Origin: Desulfurococcaceae archaeon UBA285
GTDB lineage: Archaea > Thermoproteota > Thermoprotei_A > Sulfolobales > Desulfurococcaceae
DNA: 51,972 nucleotides
Reading direction: 5' to 3'
Assembly: GCA_002495025.1 (NCBI GenBank)
Contig: DADP01000040.1
Location: 6,549 to 58,520, forward strand
The notes under the pieces were generated by a model that was not told the origin of the DNA, searched no databases, and saw only the letters and a program-made list of their open reading frames with translations. Positions 10,101 to 17,122 of this stretch are shown in pieces. The stretch's first letter is position 1. Every line of letters begins with the position of its first letter. The position numbers were made by a program, and so were the translations under genes.

Positions 10101-11268
10101 TCCCATCTCTTAGTTTTCTCGCTAACTCTACTACTTTAACTACTATTTCATCCTTGCTTTCGCATGCTATGTATGTATCAACAATGTTTCTAATGGCTTC
10201 TGGTTTAGCACCTGCTTCAAAGTTCAAAAATACTCTGAATAACTTGGGATATACCCCTCTTGGTTTACCAGTTGCACTATTTACAATGAGTTTAGTATTA
10301 GCTATTCTCTTCTTTGCTTTCTCTATTTCCCTCTCTAATTCTTCAACGCGTTTTCTTAGTTTTTCTGCTTCTTCCCCGGTTAGAGCTGGAAGTCTAGCTC
10401 TAATTTTTATTAGCTCCAATCCCTTCTCTATTTCTTCATCTTTTAATCCTATAACACGGAGAAGTCTCTTTATTGCCCTTGTACTTCTGAGGACGGCGTC
10501 TACATCATCCATTACTATGAGGTCGTATATTCCGCTTGGCAGCATCTCGCTGTGTCTATGTAGAAATGCACTTGTAGACAGTAATACATCGAAATCCCCG
10601 TTCTTTATCTTCTCTAAATAGAAGTCTCTCTCCTTCCTCCCTAGTTTTCCATGTATACATACAACTCTAAGACAGTCATTACCCCAATTCTCCTGGCTAC
10701 AAATCTTTACTCTAATGTTCTCTGCGAATCTTGTAAACTTTCTCCACGACTGTAGTAGGAGTGGTGTCGTGGGAAATGCTAGATATATCTTCTTTCCATT
10801 TCTACGTACTTCTAGTGCTCTATATAAACCAGCAATAAGCGAGAACACGGTTTTACCTGTTCCAGTTGGAGCTATAATACTAAAGGACTCGCCTCTCAGA
10901 AGTCTTCGAGCCCATGTTTTTTGAGCACTCCACATTGAATAGCCATTTGTTGCTTTTTTAAAGAATTCTTCAAATCTACTCAGTCTTTGTTCCTCGGAAA
11001 TCAAATCTAGTATTTTCCCTAATCGACTAATGTGTTTAGCATATAGTTTCAATCTATTACTTCTACTTAGTTTCTCCACGTCTTGTTCATGTATTATTTT
11101 TATGAATTTATCCTCGGGTAAGCAGGATTCACATGGTGCTTTATATCGAAGTCTGAGATCTGATATTGAGCCACCACAATTAATACAAGCATAACGGTAA
11201 ATACCGTGAACGTGACCTGTGTTATTCAAGTTCTCCCTCTTCCCTTCTACGACTATATCCACCACCAA
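7171..11268 (-). CDS. rgy: Reverse gyrase
   Basis: Introduces positive supercoils into DNA using ATP, the hallmark enzyme of hyperthermophiles. The N-terminal zinc finger is Cys28, Cys31, Cys46 and Cys49. The helicase-like half has Walker A PTGTGKT (134-140), DDVD (254-257) and QASGRCSRLY. A charged coiled-coil segment near 309-345 may belong to a helicase insert. The topoisomerase IA half begins near 700, with a second zinc finger (Cys779, Cys791, Cys794), TOPRIM DPDAEGE (Asp826, Asp828) and catalytic Tyr1055 in GLITYHRTDS. At 1365 residues it is on the long side, with no intein junctions seen. The start codon is TTG, with GTG codons directly after as alternatives. Confidence 0.97.
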   Translation of the reverse strand: MVVDIVVEGKRENLNNTGHVHGIYRYACINCGGSISDLRLRYKAPCESCLPEDKFIKIIHEQDVEKLSRSNRLKLYAKHISRLGKILDLISEEQRLSRFEEFFKKATNGYSMWSAQKTWARRLLRGESFSIIAPTGTGKTVFSLIAGLYRALEVRRNGKKIYLAFPTTPLLLQSWRKFTRFAENIRVKICSQENWGNDCLRVVCIHGKLGRKERDFYLEKIKNGDFDVLLSTSAFLHRHSEMLPSGIYDLIVMDDVDAVLRSTRAIKRLLRVIGLKDEEIEKGLELIKIRARLPALTGEEAEKLRKRVEELEREIEKAKKRIANTKLIVNSATGKPRGVYPKLFRVFLNFEAGAKPEAIRNIVDTYIACESKDEIVVKVVELARKLRDGILVFVPIDKGIEFAEEIAEKLKSEGFRAEAFHAKKQVELIDRFARGEIDILVGVASYYGVLVRGIDLPERVKYVIFAGVPRHKFSTRMETISPTDIVRMLAVIREVLEGEEKEKIEIIIGRMSRRLRTMSQGVLALLREKFMDYLQKPQSEREKMEEETPILRDLYTGFEILKHYLAQPDILVKLEKLGDIGLVKENDELYILIPDIATYIQASGRCSRLYPGGITKGLSVILVDDIRLLNGLVKRMRWLFEGFNLRNLYELDLDSLIKEIEVEREKVRRILSGEIQPEQQLELVKTVLLIVESPNKARTIANFFGKPSIRIVNDVLRVYEVTMGNYIINIVASGGHIYELIVDESPPEKGSREVLYGIVIDKNYKETKYIPIYTDIKKCPNGHQFTNEDKCPKCGADISISDRKLHIVEALRKLASEVDLVLIGTDPDAEGEKIAWDLRVLLEPYAEKIQRIEFHEVTRRAIINAILNPRDFNERLVEAQIVRRVEDRWLGFSLSHIVQRYAWSTYCFRYLYQRNQDVTKDPLICCRPNRNLSAGRVQTPVLGFIIEEYNKTKDPAYSKYIVNIHVEGDVELSVELDHNEASSIFKTLDGRSKLKAYELPNVVVKLVDMQEVEVNPLPPYTTDALLADASRLYGFSTTKTMELAQDLFEMGLITYHRTDSIRVSDVGIEVARQYLEAKYGVDKLGEVFKPRTWGEGGAHEAIRPTRPVDADTLSELIREGAILVVGRITRDHLKLYDLIFRRFIASQMKPARVIKVKLEVGFEREGSSIHVKQVEYIAKIIEKGYLEFYSNIREEAPWASQLQVGEVKTGFIKDEKIKRKKYPLPKYHDVIKWMKEKGIGRPSTYAKIIQTLLERYYVVQTKKNSLLPRERGIHVHRFLEEHFKGLVSVDRTKELEKKMDRVENGEIEYQLVLQEVHREVVENILDKESEIAERVGNEISRILVENSELSSRHIDIAKCIEGLKT

Positions 11269-11369
11269 GACACATCCATTGAGTATTGCGTAGATGCGCC
11301 TTAAATATTCTACGTATATATGTAACGGGTTTTTATACGGGGTTAAATATACGAGTAAAAGGGCACTAC

Positions 11370-12035
11370 ATGTTTAGACTACACGTAGTTAATAGGAAAT
11401 ACGCTCAATCCATTATAACCTCGCTTAGAAACAAGGATTTATCACAAATAGAGTTTAGAAAGGGGTTGGTAAGACTTGGAAGAATCCTCGGCTTGGAGAT
11501 AATAGAAGACTACGACTACGAAGAAATCGAGGTAACAACTCCACTAAATGTTAAAGTACGTGGATTAAGAGTAAAAGACATGGAAAACACTATTATTTTA
11601 ACAGTCCTTAGAGCTGCATGGCCCCTCACCGAAGGACTAATAAAGGTGTTTTATGCTGCAAAACAAGGAGTAATTGCCGCAAGACGTGTAGAAGAAAAGG
11701 GAATGCATGATTGGAGTTTTGATATAGATGTCTCCTATGTAAAACTCCCAAGAATAACAAGTGATAACATTGTGATTATAAGTGATGTAATGGTTGCTAC
11801 GGGCTCTACACTTGTAAGAGTGCTAGATGAACTATTAAAACGTGGTAAGCCAAAGAGATTCTATATTGCATCAGTAATAACTACCCCAATAGCACTCGAT
11901 AAATTAAAGAAAGCATCTGATGAATACAACATTGATCTCAGAGTATTCACTATTGCAATTGATCCGGAAGTAAACAAAGACGGGTATATAGTACCAGGAC
12001 TTGGAGATGCTGGCGACAGAGCTTTTGGATCCTAG
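11370..12035 (+). CDS. upp: Uracil phosphoribosyltransferase
   Basis: Makes UMP from uracil and PRPP (pyrimidine salvage). The PRPP loop is VIISDVMVATGST and the uracil-binding end is YIVPGLGDAGDRAFG. I start it at ATG 11370 (MFRLHVVN, 221 residues), because the family is about 210-220 residues and the frame upstream, open from 11286, shows no conserved sequence. A TATA-like TTAAATA about 25 bases before this ATG suggests a leaderless message. It diverges from reverse gyrase across a gap of about 100 bases. The PRPP motif has Val and Ser where Pro and Gly are common. Confidence 0.9.
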   Translation: MFRLHVVNRKYAQSIITSLRNKDLSQIEFRKGLVRLGRILGLEIIEDYDYEEIEVTTPLNVKVRGLRVKDMENTIILTVLRAAWPLTEGLIKVFYAAKQGVIAARRVEEKGMHDWSFDIDVSYVKLPRITSDNIVIISDVMVATGSTLVRVLDELLKRGKPKRFYIASVITTPIALDKLKKASDEYNIDLRVFTIAIDPEVNKDGYIVPGLGDAGDRAFGS

Positions 12036-12038
12036 GTA

Positions 12039-12785
12039 CTATAAAACATTATTGAATACTTCAAGGTCGTAGCTGTTTATTTTTTTATACCTCTCTAAAC
12101 TACCTACATCGAACCATTTACCCGTGTATATGTAGCCGTAGATTCTATAACCTTTTTTAATCAATAATGGTACTAAATCACCCATGAAGTCAAAAGAATA
12201 TCCTAGTTCACTTTCTATGTTTTGTTCGAATATACTTGGCTCGGCTACAGCTATTCCAACAGTAGCGTTTATATCTAGTTCTGGTTTTTCCACCATTTCA
12301 ACTACTCTGTATTCACTGTCTACTCTAGCTACTCCAACTGGTACCTGGTATCGTTTTGTAATTACGAGTGTTAAATCAGCATTTTTATCAACGTGGTAGT
12401 CAATTAACTCATTGATATTCAGAGGAGCTAGAATATCTCCATACCAGACGAGACTTCTATTCTTTATCAATCCTTTTCTATAAGCATTTAGTATTGCACC
12501 ACCTGTGCCTCTATATCCATCCTCTTCGTCAAACGAGTAGTTTATATTGACGTTGAATCGAGAGCCGTCTTCAAAATAGTTGTAGATATACCTCCACTTG
12601 TAGTCGACGAGGAAAATAAAATTGGTAATTCCAAATTGTCTAATCCACTTTACAATAACTTCTAGAACAGGCTTTTCTTTTTCACCAATGGGGATCATTG
12701 GTTTCGGAATAATCTCGGTGTATGGGTGAAATCTAGAGCCAACTCCCCCCGCCAGGATTACCGCGTGGATGTCACTGTTGATCAT
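12039..12785 (-). CDS. Sugar nucleotidyltransferase
   Basis: Forms an NDP-sugar from a sugar 1-phosphate and NTP. The signature HAVILAGGVGSRFHPYTE near residue 7 and PKPMIPIG are clear, followed by SFDEEDGYRGTGGA. At 248 residues it is the short form without a C-terminal beta-helix domain, so mannose-1-P guanylyltransferase and glucose-1-P thymidylyl- or uridylyltransferase are all possible. The ATG has GAGGTGG at good spacing. It follows the GalE-like gene by 59 bases, with a possible own promoter (TTTTTTAAATTG); both probably feed glycan or S-layer glycosylation. Confidence 0.85.
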   Translation of the reverse strand: MINSDIHAVILAGGVGSRFHPYTEIIPKPMIPIGEKEKPVLEVIVKWIRQFGITNFIFLVDYKWRYIYNYFEDGSRFNVNINYSFDEEDGYRGTGGAILNAYRKGLIKNRSLVWYGDILAPLNINELIDYHVDKNADLTLVITKRYQVPVGVARVDSEYRVVEMVEKPELDINATVGIAVAEPSIFEQNIESELGYSFDFMGDLVPLLIKKGYRIYGYIYTGKWFDVGSLERYKKINSYDLEVFNNVL

Positions 12786-12844
12786 TTATTCCACCTCGAA
12801 AATATCAATTAACGATCAATTTAAAAAAGCAATTAACGTGTAAA

Positions 12845-13807
12845 CTAGGCTAGTAGCCCGAATCCTATTTCACGTATTAGAGACCTGGTTGTTTCAATAA
12901 CTGCTTCTCTTGATGATAGAGTTGGTTTCCAGCCGAGAGACATTAGCTTGCCGGGGTCAAGAGCTATTTTTTTAACGTCTCCGGGCCATCCAACACCGTG
13001 GAATACTGGTTTATATACTACTCTGGTTTTTCCCTTTAATCCCGTGGTTTCAAGTATTATGTCTACTATGTCTCTCACTGTAATCCAATCTGTATTTCCA
13101 ACATTGTATACTTCGTATTTACTAGTTGTTTTCATCCAAGCTGTAATTGTTGCTTCAATAGTGTCTTTTACGTGGAGGTAGCTTCTCGTTTGTGTTCCAT
13201 CTCCAAGTACTTCGAGCACCTCGCTATTGTTTTTCAACTTCATTAATAAGTCGTAGATAACTCCATGTCTCAATCTAGGTCCAATTATGTTTGCGTATCG
13301 GAGAATAACGGCTTTAATACCATAGAGTCTGCTATACGCGTGAATTAATACCTCGCATGCTGCTTTACTTGCTCCATAAACAGATATGGGTTTGAATAAA
13401 GCGTCTTCTCTTACAGGGATTTCTTCTGGCTCACCATATACCGTGCTTGATGATGCAAAAACTATGTCTTTTACATCGTGTATTCTCATTTCTTCTAGTA
13501 GGTTAAATGTAGCCAGTATGTTTTCATTGAAGTGTACTTCGGGCTGAGTTGTACTCAATCTTACCTCGGGGTTTGCTGCAAAGTGGAATACACTGTCTAC
13601 TCCTTCGAATATATTGTGTAGTTCCCCTCTATTTTTTAAATCAACTTGTTTAAACTCTATTTTCTTAGAGTCTATGTGTCTACGTATGTTTTCAAGTGTT
13701 CCAGAAGATAGATTATCAACGACTACAACATCAAATCCATCTAGTACTAGTCTATCTACTAAGTGGCTACCAATAAATCCAGCTCCACCCGTAACAAGTA
13801 TTTTCAA
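12845..13807 (-). CDS. galE: NAD-dependent sugar epimerase, UDP-glucose 4-epimerase type
   Basis: An extended short-chain dehydrogenase that interconverts nucleotide sugars. It has the Rossmann motif TGGAGFIGSH near residue 7, DNLSSG (adenine-ribose binding) and the catalytic YGASK with SSSTVYG before it. At 320 residues it is normal for archaeal GalE-like enzymes. It is upstream of a sugar nucleotidyltransferase on the same strand, which suggests a nucleotide-sugar supply unit. The substrate (UDP-Glc/Gal or another NDP-sugar) cannot be settled from sequence. Confidence 0.87.
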   Translation of the reverse strand: MKILVTGGAGFIGSHLVDRLVLDGFDVVVVDNLSSGTLENIRRHIDSKKIEFKQVDLKNRGELHNIFEGVDSVFHFAANPEVRLSTTQPEVHFNENILATFNLLEEMRIHDVKDIVFASSSTVYGEPEEIPVREDALFKPISVYGASKAACEVLIHAYSRLYGIKAVILRYANIIGPRLRHGVIYDLLMKLKNNSEVLEVLGDGTQTRSYLHVKDTIEATITAWMKTTSKYEVYNVGNTDWITVRDIVDIILETTGLKGKTRVVYKPVFHGVGWPGDVKKIALDPGKLMSLGWKPTLSSREAVIETTRSLIREIGFGLLA

Positions 13808-13856
13808 TTAAACCACCAGTGCTATAGATAGTCCTATGATACTTCTTTACTAAAAA

Positions 13857-14786
13857 TCAATCTATATATCTCAACTCCAATACTTCAGCTGATCTCAGCT
13901 TGAAAGATCCTGTTTCAGATTCTACAACTAGTTCTCCACTCTCAGTTATTGTCCTCGCTAAACCCGTTACTACTCCTCCACTTATTAATTCAGCTTTTAC
14001 TCTTCTACCAAGAGTTTCCAGTAGATCCATGTATTCAGCGTGTATTTTACCTGGACTACGTGTTATCTCGTCTATTTTAGAAATGTATCCAGCAATATAT
14101 CCAATTAAACTATTTCTAGGTATGAGTTTTCCAAGTTCGTTTTTGAGGCTGGTGGCTGTTTCAAGGGGTGGTTCATTGTTGACGTTTATTCCAATTCCAA
14201 TATATGCAATAATTCTATTTAGTAATGCTTCTACTTCTATGAGGAATCCAGCTAGTTTCTTTGATTTATATACAATGTCGTTGGGCCATTTGATACCTAC
14301 ATTCAAATTGTGTTTTTCTCTGAGAAATCTCGCTATAACTACTGGTATTGCCATTGCTAATAGATAGGTTGTATTTGGATCTACTTCTATTTTAAAAGTA
14401 GTCCATAAACCACCTAGATTTGAAATCCATTGTTTACCGTGTCTTCCATAACTTCTAAGTTGATATTCTGTAACGACAATAGACCATGGATTTAAGTGTT
14501 TTGCAACAACCATGGTGGAACCGGCTAGAATTCTATAAGTGTAGCTCCAACCCCATGGTTTAATTCTTGCTGGGTTATCTCCATAATGCCAAGTAATCAT
14601 TTCTCTACTTATAGAAATCATATAGTTTTGTCTAATCTTATTATACAAATCCAATACTGTAGATTCATCTACTCCAAGCTCCCCCGCGATTTCTCCCAGT
14701 GTAGCATTCTCTCTAGTTGAGAGTAGTCTGAGAAATTCTAGTTTAAATAGTAGTTCCTGGTCTACGAGTAGTATGTTTGAAGCCAT
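13857..14786 (-). CDS. Biotin-protein ligase-like protein with N-terminal helix-turn-helix
   Basis: A BirA-type architecture: winged helix at about 12-65 (ATLGEIAGELGVDESTV), then the ligase domain with KWPNDIV (166-172) and KLAGFLIEVEA. The family adenylates biotin and attaches it to carrier proteins; with the helix-turn-helix it may also regulate transcription. The biotin loop is unusual: RSYGRHGKQW (111-120) instead of GRGRxGRxW, and GSTM (89-92) instead of DSTN. It overlaps the upstream CxxCxxCC gene by 25 bases, with AAAGGTG five bases before its ATG. No biotin carrier gene is in the window, so specificity for biotin is uncertain. Confidence 0.8.
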   Translation of the reverse strand: MASNILLVDQELLFKLEFLRLLSTRENATLGEIAGELGVDESTVLDLYNKIRQNYMISISREMITWHYGDNPARIKPWGWSYTYRILAGSTMVVAKHLNPWSIVVTEYQLRSYGRHGKQWISNLGGLWTTFKIEVDPNTTYLLAMAIPVVIARFLREKHNLNVGIKWPNDIVYKSKKLAGFLIEVEALLNRIIAYIGIGINVNNEPPLETATSLKNELGKLIPRNSLIGYIAGYISKIDEITRSPGKIHAEYMDLLETLGRRVKAELISGGVVTGLARTITESGELVVESETGSFKLRSAEVLELRYID

Positions 14787-15466
14787 GTTTTCACCTTTCT
14801 ATAAACCAGGTCTACTCCAAGCCTCTGTGGTAGATCCGGATAATACCTCCTCAAAAACTCATATAGATTTACAGTAATTCCGGGTTTATTAGCTGGTTTA
14901 ATATCGATTACTCCAGTCTGCCATAGCCTAGATAGTAGATCAAGCATTAGTGCTCTAGCATTATCCATTTCTACGGCGGTCCAATACCCGTCTTTATAGT
15001 AGTGTATCAAGATTTTTTCAACTGGGCCTCCATGTAGAGCTTCTGCTTCTTCTAGTAAAGGCCTGTCTTTTTTCACTACGGGGCATGCTGTACTTAATCC
15101 ATAGTCTGTTGTAGCCATTATATACTTGTTTTCATCGTCAATATGGTATTTAACATGTCTCGGTATATATGGAAAACTCCTACAAATATATGGTTTGTAA
15201 ACACCATGTATACTACAGAGAACTCCTTTTTGAAACGGACATTTACCGCTTTCATCAAGGTGCATTATATAACTAAACGCGATGTTTACTCCGTTTACAG
15301 CTTCATACACAGTGTATCCATTGGTGAATACAACATTTATTTCCATGTATTCTGCTAGTTTACGCAGTATTACTTCTTCATGGGGTAGAATCGATATAGG
15401 AGACATTCTACAACAAGAACCACACATACTACACTTGAAAACCGGTATATTGTTTACTGAGCTCAT
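14762..15466 (-). CDS. YkgJ-family CxxCxxCC zinc/iron-binding protein
   Basis: The N-terminal cluster Cys12, Cys15, Cys18, Cys19 (FKCSMCGSCCRMSPI) and later GKCPFQKGVLCSIHGVYKPYICRSFP define the YkgJ/UPF0153 family, proposed to bind zinc or an Fe-S cluster. No reaction is established. The 234 residues include an extra C-terminal portion of about 90 residues. It sits between NMN adenylyltransferase (11-base gap) and the BirA-like gene (25-base overlap) on one transcript. A second family member lies at 44966. Confidence 0.8.
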   Translation of the reverse strand: MSSVNNIPVFKCSMCGSCCRMSPISILPHEEVILRKLAEYMEINVVFTNGYTVYEAVNGVNIAFSYIMHLDESGKCPFQKGVLCSIHGVYKPYICRSFPYIPRHVKYHIDDENKYIMATTDYGLSTACPVVKKDRPLLEEAEALHGGPVEKILIHYYKDGYWTAVEMDNARALMLDLLSRLWQTGVIDIKPANKPGITVNLYEFLRRYYPDLPQRLGVDLVYRKVKTWLQTYYS

Positions 15467-15477
15467 TAAAACACCCT

Positions 15478-16023
15478 TTAAGCAGTGGTATAGTACCCAG
15501 GTAGCTTCTCACTATACAGCATTTTCACGCGTTTTACTCCATTGATTTCATCTATAAACGCCGCTACGGGTGGTGGAACCAGCTCTCTCCATTCATCTCT
15601 ATCTTCAATCATTAACCTCCTGATGTAGGAACCCCTGTATATATCTCTATTTAATTCTGGTGGTTCAATGACCTCATAACCTTCTTCCATAAACATAGAT
15701 TTTACAATTGGGTTTAGTGTTGCCACGGCGTTAAAACTCGGACTGTAGAGTTTTACGTAGTGTACAGATGTTCTACTTACTTCGAGTGTTGGTAGAGTAA
15801 CAGTTATTATTCTAGATAGGTCAATCCCCCTCCACTTGAGGCTTCTACGTATCATTTCTAATCGCTCGCCCGCTGTAAAGGGGTTTTCAGGTGTGTGGCT
15901 CTGACTTGCCATTCCAACAACTACTATTACTTCATCGTACAGTCCAAGACAATACTCTATTACATGTAGGTGACCATAGTGGAATGGTTGAAACCGTGCA
16001 ATTATAAGACATCGTTTAACCAT
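15478..16023 (-). CDS. nadM: Nicotinamide-nucleotide adenylyltransferase (archaeal NadM type)
   Basis: Forms NAD from NMN and ATP. The nucleotidyltransferase motif is ARFQPFHYGHLHVI near the N-terminus, with SQSHTPENPFTAGER and the late YRGSYIRRLM (the ISSTxxR-like motif). I use the ATG at 16023 (MVKRCLI), preceded by AGAGGTGGTG, rather than an upstream ATG at 16059, because the family begins almost directly with this strand. At 181 residues it fits archaeal NadM. The salvage partner nicotinate phosphoribosyltransferase is at 31925. Confidence 0.92.
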   Translation of the reverse strand: MVKRCLIIARFQPFHYGHLHVIEYCLGLYDEVIVVVGMASQSHTPENPFTAGERLEMIRRSLKWRGIDLSRIITVTLPTLEVSRTSVHYVKLYSPSFNAVATLNPIVKSMFMEEGYEVIEPPELNRDIYRGSYIRRLMIEDRDEWRELVPPPVAAFIDEINGVKRVKMLYSEKLPGYYTTA

Positions 16024-16045
16024 TACACCACCTCTTATAACGAGT

Positions 16046-16426
16046 CTATGAAACTCCACGGAGTTTACTCACGTACTTCTCGAGGTTTGCTACTACTTCT
16101 TTTACTATTTCTTTCTCCATACTATTTATACACTGTTCTACGAGTTCTCGTCTATACCTCTTGTATTCCAATTGATTTATTTCTCCCCTAGCTAGCATTG
16201 ATTCAACACGGGAAATACACTCTTTATCTAGTCCCTTCCTCGAAGCCATTAATACAAATACATATGGATATCTCTCATCAACTAATTTTACTTCAACAAG
16301 CTTTGAGATTTCTGCTTTTACTATTAAATCACGTATTTTCTCTAGTTCTTTTGATTCAAAAACAAAACACCCGTGTTTTTTAAATGCTTTAATTACCCTC
16401 TCTGCGAGTATAATATACTCGCTTAT
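16046..16426 (-). CDS. Hypothetical protein, probable ATA start codon
   Basis: I do not recognise the family. From ATG 16249 the frame would give 67 residues, but it stays open for 59 more codons upstream and reads as normal protein (for example ERVIKAFKKHGCFVFES). That stretch has no ATG, GTG, TTG or CTG. At 16426 an ATA overlaps the TAA of the previous gene (ATAA), with GGTGAT five bases upstream, a strong Shine-Dalgarno match. I therefore propose a 126-residue protein starting at ATA. It is charged and helical, with EKEIVKEVVANLEKYVSKL at the end. It is 22 bases from nadM. Confidence 0.65.
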   Translation of the reverse strand: MSEYIILAERVIKAFKKHGCFVFESKELEKIRDLIVKAEISKLVEVKLVDERYPYVFVLMASRKGLDKECISRVESMLARGEINQLEYKRYRRELVEQCINSMEKEIVKEVVANLEKYVSKLRGVS

Positions 16427-16866
16427 TTCTCATCACCCAGTTTCATTGTTTTAACAGGTATTTTAGTTGTTTCAATAAAGAGTCTTACCAACCAGGCATA
16501 AACTGGGTTGCCTTTACTCTTTACTAAAAATCCATTAATGTATTTTACACGATATAGTAGTTCTCCCCGGTGGTTTAGGATTGAAATATATCCCTTTACA
16601 TTGTTTTTAAAGTTTCTAACAAACCAAACATATATCATAAAGTCTCCGTGTTCAATGTTTACTCTTACTTGTTTAGCTTCTCCATTTGCATAAATGGGTT
16701 TTACAGGCTCTTCAAAAACAACGAATTGTGTGTATGGAAATAACCCTTTGTTCTTTTTGTAAATATATAGGGTAGAAGTCAGTATGTGTTTACCACTATT
16801 GCTCTTCGACTTCTCTATTCTTATTAAACCCGTATTCTCCTGGTATTGCATCATATTGAAAACCAC
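16423..16866 (-). CDS. Hypothetical protein in the HD-hydrolase operon
   Basis: A soluble protein of 147 residues of unknown function, with predicted beta character (ILTSTLYIYKKN, QVRVNIEHGDFMIYVWF, GYISILNHRGELLYRVKYI). No cysteine cluster or membrane segment is present. The listed start is a GTG one base from the previous stop; an ATG at 16854 is an alternative. It overlaps the next gene's proposed ATA start. Its place in a packed operon with NMN adenylyltransferase and an HD hydrolase is the only hint at its role. Confidence 0.6.
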   Translation of the reverse strand: MVFNMMQYQENTGLIRIEKSKSNSGKHILTSTLYIYKKNKGLFPYTQFVVFEEPVKPIYANGEAKQVRVNIEHGDFMIYVWFVRNFKNNVKGYISILNHRGELLYRVKYINGFLVKSKGNPVYAWLVRLFIETTKIPVKTMKLGDEK

Positions 16867-17121
16867 TCATCCATAAATGTATACTAGTCCGCCCTCTTTT
16901 ACATCTATTTTTGGTGTTTCACTCTCAATTATTAAGGCAGTGTATTCATGGAATAACTGCCTACTAACTCGTACTTCTTGTGATTTTATTACTAGTTGTT
17001 TTACATGGTTAATTGTTTTCTCTTCAACTAGTTTTCCATCGCTTCCATATACATATATCTCTACATCGTATTCTTCAAATTTGGGTTTGAGATAGACAAC
17101 TATTTTCACCAATGTGAGCAC
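16867..17121 (-). CDS. Hypothetical small protein in the HD-hydrolase operon
   Basis: At most 84 residues, function unknown. It reads as a small beta-rich protein (KIVVYLKPKFEEYDVEIYVY, then GGLVYIYG). GTG at 17121 is the listed start, but TTG at 17112 has GGTG six bases upstream and gives MVKIVVYLKPK, so I prefer the shorter form. It directly follows the HD hydrolase stop and is followed with almost no gap by the 147-residue gene. Three unknown proteins in a row between an HD hydrolase and nadM is notable. Confidence 0.55.
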   Translation of the reverse strand: MLTLVKIVVYLKPKFEEYDVEIYVYGSDGKLVEEKTINHVKQLVIKSQEVRVSRQLFHEYTALIIESETPKIDVKEGGLVYIYG

Positions 17122-17122
17122 C

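Noticed and set aside
7171..11268. Intein in reverse gyrase as the reason for its length
   Set aside because: No His-Asn C-terminal junction or Cys/Ser start block was seen, and the sequence is continuous with family motifs.
11286..11369. Upstream extension of uracil phosphoribosyltransferase
   Set aside because: It gives 28 extra residues unlike the family N-terminus, and a TATA-like box lies inside it.
16046..16249. 67-residue ORF taken as a complete gene from ATG 16249
   Set aside because: The coding frame clearly continues upstream to 16426 with a better ribosome site, so the ATG is internal.
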